A DNA stretch of 64,000 nucleotides from Neofusicoccum parvum (lineage: Eukaryota > Ascomycota > Dothideomycetes > Botryosphaeriales > Botryosphaeriaceae), in contig CP087219.1 in NCBI GenBank assembly GCA_020912385.1, positions 1,860,001 through 1,924,000 on the forward strand, read 5' to 3'. Under the pieces are notes generated by a model. That model ran no database searches. It was not told where the DNA came from and saw only the letters and a list, made by a program, of their open reading frames with translations. The first letter of the stretch is position 1. Every line of letters begins with the position of its first letter. The position numbers were made by a program, and so were the translations under genes. Below are positions 55,263 to 64,000 of the stretch, one piece after another.

Positions 55263-57160
55263 ATGTCTGGCGCCGTGCTTCTCGAGCGCGCCACCGACTG
55301 CCTCGCTGCAGAGACCAAGAACGCGCCCCAGGTCACAATCACAAGCAAGCAGGACGATTTCTCCAGATGGAGGCCTTCTTACCACATCATCGCGCCCGCC
55401 GGCTGGATGAACGACCCGTGCGCGCCCGGCTACGATCCCACGACTCGCCAGTACCACGTCGGTTTCCAGTGGAATCCCAACGGCGCTGAATGGGGCGACA
55501 TTGTCTGGGGCAACTCGACCTCTTCCGACCTCGTTTCGTGGAACGTGGCGCCCAAGCCCACAATCAGCCGCGACACTGCCTACGACCACGCCGGTGTTTT
55601 TACCGGCTGCTTCCGGCCAACGGCCCCCAACGGCGCGCAGGACGGCACCATCACCTACATCTACACGGCCGTTAGCAAGCTCCCCATCCACTACACGCTC
55701 CCGTACAACATTGGCAGCGAGAAGCTGGCCATTGCGACTTCGAAAGATGGAGGGAAGACCTGGTCCAAGCCCCACGGCAACCCCGTTTTGGAGGGCCCGC
55801 CGAAAGACGTCCCGGTGACCGGCTGGCGAGACCCGTACGTTGCTCCTTGGTCGACGATGGGCAAGGCGCTGGGTGACAAGTACGGCAAGGGAAAGCTTTT
55901 CGCCACCATCTCCGGCGGTCTCGTCGGGAAAACGCCCACCGTCTTCTTGTACGCTGTCGATGCTGCGGATCTGACCAAGTGGGAATACCTGGGCCCGTTG
56001 ATGGACGTTGGGCTCAACCACTGCCCGTCGCACTGGTCTGGCGATCTTGGGGTGAACTGGGAGGTCACCAACTTCATGACTCTGAAGGACAACGAAGGAG
56101 CCGCTCAGGAGTTCCTGATCCTCGGTGCGGAAGGGTGCAAGTCGATTTACCGCCAGGAAGCCAGCAAGCGGACTCCGCGCGGTCAGCTATGGGTTGCCGG
56201 GCAGATCAGGTCCCAGGACAACAGGACAACGGCCGATCCGCTGGTGGACTACTCGTACGGCGGCGTCTTCGACCACGGCCTGTTCTACGCCGCCAACGGA
56301 TTCTGGGATCCCGAGACGCAACAGCAGGTTGTCATTGGCTGGGTTGTCGAGGACGATCTTCCCATCGATCTGCAGGTCAAGCAGCAGTGGAGTGGGTGTC
56401 TCTCGCTGCCCAGAGTCGCTAGTCTCTTGACCCTCCGCAACGTCCGCAAGGCCCGCAGGTCGGACCTCAAATCGATTACGTCAATCCAGTCCGAGGGCGA
56501 TGCCCACGGGACCTCCACCGTTCGGACCATGAGGATATCTCCCGACCGGAGAGTCCAAAAATTACGCCGCTCCGCCAGACACACCACCCTCCCCGTGACC
56601 TCGCTGGGGCCACTCAACGGCAAGCCTCAGCCCGTCCAAATTCCTCTGAAGACGACCAGCTGGGAGTTCTATGGCGAGTTTGCCGTGGCACAGACCTGCA
56701 CGCGCGTTGGCGTTGCCATTTACCACTCCGAAGGTATGCCGTTTTTCCCGACCCATCCCCCTTCGGCACCACAGAGACTAACGAGAAGACAGATGTCAAG
56801 TCCCGCACCGAGCTTTACTGGAGCCCTGTGGAGGAGGATTTCGCCGTGGAGCGTCCTGACCTCGTCACTGCGGGTTCTTCGGTCAAGCTCCAGACCGAAC
56901 ACGCCCCGCACACGCTGTTCACGACGAGGGACGCGTCGACGGGGAGGGAAACGGAGGAGAGGCTGCAGGTGCACGCGTTCTACGATGGCAGCGTGCTCGA
57001 GATCTTCGTCAACGAGCGCACTGCCGTCACCACGAGGATCTACACGCACGACGCCCGCTCGGTCGGGCTTGCGTTCTTTGCAGAGGCGGAGGGAGAGGCG
57101 CAGGCGTCGCCCGCGGCGATTACCGAGTGCTCCGTCTGGGACGGGCTGGCGTGTGCTTAG
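55263..57160 (+). CDS. GH32 invertase / beta-fructofuranosidase, no AUG-encoded signal peptide
   Basis: Glycoside hydrolase family 32 enzyme cleaving sucrose or fructans. Exons 55263-56733 and 56793-57160 give 612 residues; the 59-base intron ends AAGACAG. The nucleophile motif is GWMNDPC near residue 48 and the stabiliser is GWRDPYV near 187. The third motif reads WEVTNF near 266, where many GH32 enzymes have W-E-C-P; the acid/base Glu is present but the Cys is not. The C-terminal beta-sandwich (AFYDGSVLEIFVNERTAVTT) is complete. From its ATG the protein starts MSGAVLLERATDCLAAETK with no signal peptide, suggesting a cytosolic, SucB-like invertase. The same frame is open for 30 codons upstream and would encode a hydrophobic leader without AUG. 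It sits between a Zn2Cys6 regulator and a sugar transporter. Confidence 0.9.
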
Positions 57161-57820
57161 ATGCTTATTTGTGAAACTACGGGGAAGGGGAACCAATGGA
57201 CTGGGTAGCTTAGACCGGGACGGTCTGGGGATAGACGGCAACCAACACTGCATAGGCCCACGGCGCAATAGATGCTTATTTCTCGATTCAAAACGAAACC
57301 GCCCGCACGCAACGAGTCTCCTGTGGAGGCCGCGTCTCTGCCGGCCAAGCGCTCGTATAGGCAAGTTTGCGGTGGTCATGCAGGTGTCGTGAGAGCCGAG
57401 CGCCACCAAAACGGCTAAGGCTGATGCGGCGAAAAGGCCAGCAAGGCGGCTGCCCTGCGCCCCCTCCAAGTTTCGCCGTGCCTGCGTTCCGCCGGCGTAA
57501 TGGGCTTCGGCCCCCCCTCCGAAATTTCTCCTTCTGTGAGGGCTGACCCCAGTCCCCCCGGGTTTCGCTGACTCCCGCAACCTTCCACGAGCCAACCCCA
57601 GCCCGACCCAGCCTTGGCGCCCGAGTCGCTGGCCCCGTCGCGCGTCGTCGCATGGCCCGCGAGCATGGAGCCTCGCTTGCCCTTGGCAGTCTCACCCACG
57701 CCGCCCTGCGTATATAACCTTTGGAGAGCCTCTCCCCGGAATTCACCTCCACCGCGTCATCCCCCTACGCCCCTAACCGTGGAGACCCCCGACGACGGCC
57801 CCCCAGTGCACATCGCCACC
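57161..57820 (+). promoter_or_regulatory. GH32 3' flank and sugar-transporter promoter
   Basis: Contains an inverted repeat AGACCG-GGA-CGGTCT at 57212-57226 just after the GH32 stop, and a TATA-like box at 57711-57717. I found no CGG-N8-CGG pair here. Confidence 0.45.
57711..57717 (+). promoter_or_regulatory. TATA-like box of the sugar transporter
   Basis: TATATAA lies 104 bases before the transporter ATG in otherwise GC-rich sequence. Confidence 0.5.
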
Positions 57821-59478
57821 ATGTCCAAGGAATCCGACCAGAACGTCATGGCCTTGGAGAAGTCCAAGGTCGACTCGGACGACGGCGTGTACCACCACGA
57901 GCAGGTCGTCGACATCAAGCCGGAGGGCAACGCCGTCAACACCTTCCTGATCATGACCTGCACCGTGTTCGCCGCCGCGTCGTTCCTGTTCGGCTTCGAC
58001 GACAAGGTCATCTCGCCCATCGTCGCCCTCGAGCCCTTTGTAAGTTGCCGCGTGCCTTTCCGCTTTCGGACGGCTGCTGACCGCAGTGTCCAATGGTGCA
58101 GGTGTCCAAGTACCAGGGCCGCAACCCGACCACGGACGAGCTCGTCTTCACCGCCCGCAACCAGAACCTGCTCTTCGCCGTGCCGCTGGTGGGCTCCATC
58201 CTGGGCGCCATCGCGGCCTACCCGCTCAACAACAGGTTCGGCCGCAAGTGGCCGCTCGTGGGCGCGTACTTCATCTCCATCGGCGGCTGCTTCCTGCAGC
58301 TGTTCGCCCCCAACCTGGCCTCCTTCATCATCGGCCGCTTCTGGAACGCCGTCGTCATGGGCATCGCCAACTCGACCGCGCCGCTGTACCTCTCCGAGAC
58401 CGTGCCCGTGACGATCCGCGGCCGTGTGGTCTCGTCCATCAACGTCATGAACCTGCTGGCCGGCGTTGTCGCCACGCTCGTCGTCTACGCCACCCACGCC
58501 CGCACCGACAAGCTGTCCTACATGGTGCCGCTCGCCGTCCAGTGCTGCCTGCCCGTGATCCTGATCCCGTGCACCGCCATCCTGCCCGAGAGCCCGCAGT
58601 GGCTGATCGGCAAGGGCCGCATGGACGAGGCGTTCGCCAGCCTGCGCAAGCTGCGCGGCTTCAGCGACGCCGAGGTGCACGACGAGCTGCGCGTGATGAA
58701 GATGTGCGAGGACAACGAGCGCAACCTCAACCAGGAGGTGTCGGTGTGGCACATCTTCGACCGCAAGAACCTCAAGCGCACCATCACCGCCGGCTCGTTC
58801 TTCTCCTTCAACCAGTGCTCCGGCGTCTTCCTGTCCACCACGTACGCCACCGTCTTCCTCGTCGACATCGGCGTCGCCTCGCCCTTCGCCCTCACCATCA
58901 TCGCCTCGTGCTGCACCCTCGCCGGCACCATGGTCGCGCCGCTCATCATCGACCGCGCCGGCCGCCGCCCGCTCGCCCTCTTCGGCATGTTCATGCTGCT
59001 CGCTATCGACGTCGCTGCCGGCGGTCTGGCCTTCGACATGGGCGACAAGAGCAAGGTGCTCGGCATCGCCGCGCTGTCCTTCATCTTCAACTTCTTCTGG
59101 GCCTCGTCCTTCTACTCGCTGTCCAACGTCATGCCGTCCGAGATCGCCACCATCAAGCTGCGCTCCTACACCATGTCGTACACCATCGCCTGGGCCCAGA
59201 CCACCGCCGTCATCACCACCGTCGCCGTGCCGCAGCTCACCGCCGCCGACGGCGCCGGCCTCGGCGCGAAGACTTACCTCATCTTCGCCGGCTGCATGGT
59301 CGGCATCATCATCTTCGTCTACTTCCTCATGCCCGAGACCCGCAACCGCACCTTCGCCGAGATCGACGAGATCTACGACGCCGGCGTGCCCATGTGGCGC
59401 TGGAGGAACTACCAGACCTCGACCGACGCGAAGGCTGCGAAGGACCTGCCGACGAAGGTCGTCGAGGGGGAGCTGTAG
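57821..59478 (+). CDS. MFS sugar transporter
   Basis: Sugar:proton symporter-family permease with twelve helices. Exons 57821-58039 and 58087-59478 give 536 residues. A second acceptor 15 bases downstream would drop five residues in frame. Signatures are FGFDDKVISPIVALEPF in helix 1, NNRFGRKWPLVG, YLSETVPVTIRGRVVSSIN, LPESPQWLIGKGRMDEA, DRAGRRPLALFG, and PETRNRTFAEIDEIYDAGVP at the end. An acidic N-terminus precedes helix 1. It lies on the same strand as, and 660 bases downstream of, the GH32 gene, so import of sucrose or a fructo-oligosaccharide for intracellular hydrolysis is the natural reading. The specific sugar cannot be read from sequence. Confidence 0.9.
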
Positions 59479-61009
59479 GCGGGAGAGGGTTCTAATGAGA
59501 TTTCCTTGTATAATTGCTGTATGATTGGGAAGGGTGGCGGGTTTGCATATACCAAAGAGTTCAAAATGGGATGAGTGTTGTACATTTCAACGATGCATAC
59601 TGAAGTTTATGGTGTTTGATTGGTGTGATTTCTTGGCCATTGCGTGGCGTGGTATTGAAAAAGCTTGTCATAAGCCTTAGCTTTTGGATGCGCCCGTCGT
59701 CACTTTGACAAGCAACTTAACCTAAATTAATTATTCTTCAGCAACATCCTAGGCCGCGTTGCCGTTACCCTAAAATAATCTACGCAGATAGAAGCATTGA
59801 GTGCAGCAAAGACTGAAGACTATTCCATCATCCCATTCGACCTCGCATCCATTCTCAGATCCACCCTAATTTAAGACCATGTCTATATGTTTAATTCCTT
59901 CGCATTGGCTTCTTTGTCTGTCGGCATTAGTTCTGTCATCTTTATCCTTATCAGTCACTTTTCTGATATTCACTTCGCTTTTGCGTTCAAATAGTTTAGC
60001 CGTAGGCCGAGTGGTATTTGGAACTGAATTATGGCCTTGGCTACTGAAAATTCCATCCAAAACGTCGTTGAATGACCTCGTCATTTAAACGTCCAAGTCT
60101 TGTAACATTTCCTCAGCAGCCCCCCTCCCCTCCCCTCCCCCGTAATGCACAGGTTGGCGAATCGGATAATTAAACGTCCAGATATTGAGTTTATGTCTTA
60201 CTGTTGCACTAGGCTTAGTCTGAGAAGGTTGAGCTTCTATCCGACAATAACGAGCTCGAGCTGTGAAAACTCCCACGAGTTCATCTTCTGGTTTTTGCAA
60301 ACCGGCTTGCAGAACAAGTACAGTTCCTCACCTAGCAGGTCAAGCTATAGATACATATCATCCTTAAACGAGGAACAAGATTCACGTACAACTTGAGGTA
60401 GACAAATTAGGTATTCGTATGCTAGCGAGAATGATTGTCGAATCAACTTGGTCACAACCCTTCCGCGTCAAATCATCCGCTCTCCATAATCAATTCGCTA
60501 CTCGACTCGGCAGCAAGCGGTCGGAAATATGGGGTGGGCCAACCCAATCTGACAGCTGATTGCACTGCAGTACCTAGCGCTGTGGAGCTATTCCGGGACA
60601 ATGCATGGCTCGGGGTAGCCAAATCAGGGCGGTCCCGAACGAGGTGGAGCTCATCCCTTCGCGACCCAAAGCACGCCACTATCGGATATTGGATATTCCA
60701 GTTCTCTCAGGCATGTCTGGTTGTTCAACATGCTTCACTGATTGGTCGAGGAGTTGTGGCCCGCGTGCACAGACGCGGAGATACGAGGTATCTTGCGTGC
60801 TTACATATGTATAAATAGCTTGGAATGCAGCACTGTGGCAGTGCCAAAAATTAGGTTATAAGATGACGCGGCTTTTGGTCGACTTTCTTGGCATTGTGTA
60901 GCATTGAAAGTACTACGAATTCTCTATCCAGATGAGCTTGTAACACCTTATCCTTCGCAACCAACTACTCACCGTTCGCTTACACTGATTTAACCACCAA
61001 TCGTCCGCC
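59479..61009. other. Intergenic, AT-richer, with a C-rich tract
   Basis: About 1.5 kb without a supported gene. It includes the C-rich tract at 60120-60141 and a pair of 11-base direct repeats. Open frames of 60-127 codons show no pattern, and the longest (60435-60818) does not begin with ATG. Confidence 0.5.
60120..60141 (-). repeat. C6-T-C4-T-C4-T-C5 tract (G-quadruplex motif on minus strand)
   Basis: Four runs of four or more C separated by single T bases. On the minus strand this is a G-tract array with one-base loops. TTAAACGTCCA occurs on both sides, at 60085-60095 and 60170-60180. Confidence 0.75.
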
Positions 61010-61823
61010 ATGTCAATCCAGGTCGACGAGGTAGAAAACAAGCGCAAGATGCTCTGCGGCGAGCAATACTACTCCTTCACCCCCGAGCTTACCGCCGCCA
61101 GAGCCCATTGCAAGCGCGCCTGCAAGCGATTTACAGATGCCAGCGACTCGGAGGCTCCCCGCAGGAGGCTGATCGAACTATGGAAGGAGTAAGTAGCTAT
61201 CTTCATAAGCAGCTTGTAAATGTCCCCATCACTTCAATCCTCTCCACCGATCCTCGTCAAAACACAAAAAAAAAAAAAATTAAAACTTAACATTAATACC
61301 ATGTGCATTTCTCAGCATCACTGGCGACACAACGCCTCTACCTCCTCCCGCATCCACACCTGAGAAAGACGACAAACTCCTCGAGAATGAACCCTGGGTT
61401 GAAGGCCCTATCCGCATCGACTACGGCTTCAACGTGAAGCTTGGCGCGAACGTCTACGTCAACTCCAATGCCACCTTCATAGACACCTGTTTGGTGACTA
61501 TCGGCTCGCGTACTCTCCTCGGCCCCTATGTATCCTTCTACTCCGGTACCCATCCGATTGACCCTTTCGTCCGGGATGGCATGAACGGACCTGAGAGCGG
61601 CGGGGAAATCCATGTTGGCGAGGACTGCTGGATCGGTGGTAACGCTACGATCTTGCAGGGCGTCACCATTGGGCGCGGATGCACGATTGGAGCTGGCAGC
61701 GTGGTCACCAAGGATGTACCGCCATTCCATGTAGCGGTTGGAAACCCGGCGCGCATTCTGAGGAAGATCGAGACACAAATGGATCCGGAGCAGGCCGCTG
61801 AAAATCGGCCCACTGCTGGTTAA
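61010..61823 (+). CDS. Maltose/galactoside O-acetyltransferase-like (NodL/Maa) protein
   Basis: Left-handed beta-helix acetyltransferase that transfers acetyl from acetyl-CoA to sugar hydroxyls. Exons 61010-61188 and 61316-61823 give 228 residues. The N-terminal MAC domain is KRKMLCGEQYYSFTPELTAA. Hexapeptide repeats include GPYVSFYSGTHPID with the catalytic-type His, then IHVGEDCWIGGNATILQGVT and IGRGCTIGAGSVVTKDVPPF. The end is VAVGNPARILRKIE plus a polar tail. The 127-base intron is longer than its neighbours and contains a 14-base A run (61266-61279). Proximity to the invertase and sugar transporter may be functional or chance; 1.5 kb separates them. Confidence 0.9.
61266..61279 (+). repeat. 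Poly-A run of 14 in an intron
   Basis: Homopolymer within the acetyltransferase intron, 36 bases before its acceptor. Confidence 0.85.
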
Positions 61824-62276
61824 GTTAGTCCGGTTTTACAGCACACTGGCGAGAGAAAGGCAGCTATGGGGATTGCAAAGCGCTGTTATTGTTTAGCGGG
61901 GGGATGGAGCCGTAGGGAAGGAAGCGCTCTACGTTACTCTCGGCGCTCTGGGACAGAGCTCTTTAGAGTACATACAGTATTGATAAAAATTGCGGGCAAT
62001 TTTTGTTCATTCTACAAGAGCCATTCTTTGATTCGATTTTTAAAACGTTCATCTTCAATTAAAACTCTATTGTTGGGCACCAAAGAATTGGTGCATAAGT
62101 ACTTCTAGTTGTGTGTGTCTAAATCTGTGCCAAAGTTGGGAGGAAGAAGATGCAGTAGCGGTCTTGAGCATATTACACGTTTTGACTCAATCCAGCCCGT
62201 CCCCCCTCTCATAGCCGAGGTCCAATGAGATGATATAGTGCACATCGTTCAAATATCTTTTGAGCCATATAACTAC
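61824..62276. other. Intergenic, convergent flanks
   Basis: Spacer between the stop codons of the acetyltransferase and the second Dal5-type transporter. Nothing recognised. Confidence 0.5.
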
Positions 62277-64000
62277 CTAGTAAACGTATCGGAAGTTCAA
62301 ATTCTCCTTGTCCGTCAAGTCAGAAAATGCTGTGCTGTCCAATTCCGCATCGCGATTCTCGTTCTCGCCCATCTCACCAAGGTTCTGCAGCCGATCTCGC
62401 CTATGATTTTCCTTTCGCAACAGAAGCCAGAGCAAGCTCACAACGAGAACTTCAAGCAAGTGAGACACGATCATGCTCCAGAGCCCGAGGGAGTAGGTAG
62501 GTGCTTGGCTTGTTTTGTAAAAGAACGGGCCTGCAATGTTCCCAACGCAATATCCGATAAAGACACAAGCGTTGGCCACAACCTTCTTTGTGTGGCCCGC
62601 AATGTTACCTGTGGTCAGAGAGAGCAGCATCACGAATGAAGCATTGTACGAGCCGGTCAACTGGGAACACTGTTAGAGCGTACGAGTTGGTAGAAGCTCA
62701 CTTACGTAGTAGCATATCAAGCGCCCAACCTTATGCTCTGTTGGAACAAACCGCATACCAAATGCCGCAGCGATGTTCGGAGCGAGGAAAACCAGTACCA
62801 TGAGACAACGCTTATTCCCAGGAACCTTGTTGTTGATGAAGACACACGCAAGTATCATCAGGGAAATGAAGATGCCGTAGGGAATCTGAAGAAGGGTTGT
62901 CCCGACTATGGCTATCAGTGTTTGCCTCTTTAGCCTCTAGCTGTATAGAGCAGACTTACGCGTTGAATAGCCGAATCCTTTCACGATCAAGGTCCCAAAA
63001 TTGGTGATGCCGCCATTGACGATTGCTTGTAGCAAGGCAATCATGAAGAAAAGAAACACCTTGGAATCTGTCAATGCCTCCATCAATTGATACAGCTTGA
63101 ACTGCTTGCTCTCGATGCCAGTCTGATTCTCTCGCAGCCGCACTACAGCCATCTTTCTCTGCTGCAAGGACAAGCGCGGTGCGGATACCGGGGAGTCCGG
63201 CAGCAGGAAGAACATCAGGACACCCCAGGCTGAACATAGCGCGCCGACGATGAGGAACTCATACTTCCAGCTTGGAAGCGCACCACGGATCTTTCCAATG
63301 CCGTAGCCCAGAATGCCCCCGCCTGAAATCCCCAGACCAAGGGACGTGTACCAGAGACCGATTCGGATAGGTTGCTCTCGGCGTGTATACCACATCACGG
63401 TGATTATCATGAACGCGGGGTCTGCGCACGCTTCTGCTGCACCGCTGAGGGCTCGAAGCGCAGCCAAGGTGGCGAAGTTGGTTGCTCCTGCTTGGGCCAT
63501 GAGAAATATGCCCCACAGAACGATGTTGATGCTCAGGTATTTGCCGATTGGGTATCTTTGCATCAAAAGGTTGGTCGGCAATGCCCAAGCAATGAATCCA
63601 AAGTAGAAGATCGAGGACAGCCAGCTGTATTCTTCGCCTGTGAGGCGGAGATCATCAGAAACGCCAAATATGGCCGCGTAGGATAAGGTTGTCTTGTCGA
63701 GCTAATATCTGGTTAGCGATGAATATCGTGTTGGAATTATGACTCCATGAGGACATTCGCATTGTCGAACTGAAAACATCAAACTCACGTAGAAGAAAAT
63801 GTAGCAAACGGATAGGTAGGGTAGAATCATCCAGTCGATCCTTCGGATGAGTCTCGTTTCTTCAGCTGGATCATGCGGCTGGTCAAGCTCGTCCAGCTCG
63901 CTGATTAGAGCAAGTGCCGTATCTCCCCCGCTTCCCGCAGCCTCTGGTCTCCGGTTCTTAAGGGTTTGAATGCCCGTATCCTCGATATGAATCGATGACA
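62277..64000 (-). CDS. MFS transporter, Dal5/TNA1-like (partial at window edge)
   Basis: Allantoate/nicotinate-permease-type transporter. Minus-strand exons 63789 to beyond 64000, 62960-63701, 62706-62905 and 62277-62660 are in phase. The first visible exon reads SSIHIEDTGIQTLKNRRPEA and ends WMILPYLSVCYIFFY. The second begins LDKTTLSYAAIFGVSDDLRL and contains LRALSGAAEACADPAFMII; the third opens GTTLLQIPYGIFISLMILA, and the last carries SYNASFVMLLSLTTGNIAGH. The minus strand enters the window as TG-TCA-TCG in this frame, so if the next base completes ATG the start codon straddles the edge and only one base is missing. The tail is acidic. It resembles Dal5-group carriers of nitrogenous vitamins or ureides; the substrate is not determined. 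Confidence 0.87.

Noticed and set aside
60435..60818. 127-codon plus-strand frame in the gap before the acetyltransferase
   Set aside because: Begins with a non-ATG codon and has no recognisable pattern.
1..64000. tRNA, rRNA, CRISPR arrays or intact transposons
   Set aside because: Reading both strands I found no convincing tRNA B-box with a foldable partner, no spaced repeats, and no transposase or reverse-transcriptase pattern. A covariance-model scan would be decisive for small RNAs.

Overview
This window is nuclear DNA from a filamentous ascomycete (Pezizomycotina). The evidence is: GC-rich genes split by 45-95 base GT-AG introns with CTAAC/CTGAC-type branch sites, a HET-domain protein, DUF3433 and DUF6536 membrane proteins, Zn2Cys6 and PTH11-like families, and fungal COX9, SOM1 and UTP15. 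A dothideomycete is my best guess, but the sequence alone does not settle it. I rebuilt exons by hand from splice signals, frame continuity and family sequence patterns. All multi-exon models close in frame except the 5' end of the DUF3433 gene.

Left third (1-34 kb) is mostly housekeeping. In order: a HET-domain gene broken by an in-frame TGA; a very large DUF3433 membrane protein; AP-3 adaptor mu; COX9; TAF8; SOM1; an XRCC2-like recombinase; an eight-exon cytochrome P450; a DMAC1-like mitochondrial membrane protein; a HAPSTR1-like protein; a gamma-glutamyltranspeptidase; mitochondrial release factor MRF1; a TMEM234-like protein; UTP15; mitochondrial ribosomal protein L22; and PRP24. Many neighbours are divergent pairs sharing 200-600 base promoters.

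Middle (35-49 kb) is accessory. A candidate 82-residue spliced small gene is followed by four genes on the minus strand: a haem-type aldoxime dehydratase, a TenA/haem-oxygenase-fold protein with a signal peptide, a secreted FAD-linked oxidase and an FAD-dependent monooxygenase. The monooxygenase promoter holds three CGG triplets with identical 7-base spacers. A PTH11-like receptor and a DUF6536 membrane protein follow. I see no polyketide synthase, peptide synthetase or terpene cyclase, so any pathway here would lack a classical backbone enzyme.

Right part (49-64 kb) looks like nutrient uptake. A Liz1/FEN2-like transporter is followed by a compact plus-strand set: Zn2Cys6 regulator, GH32 invertase and sugar transporter, with a CGG-N8-CGG site upstream of the invertase. 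Together these suggest a sucrose/fructan utilisation module. A NodL/Maa-type acetyltransferase follows, then the 3' part of a second Dal5-type transporter whose start codon probably straddles the window edge.
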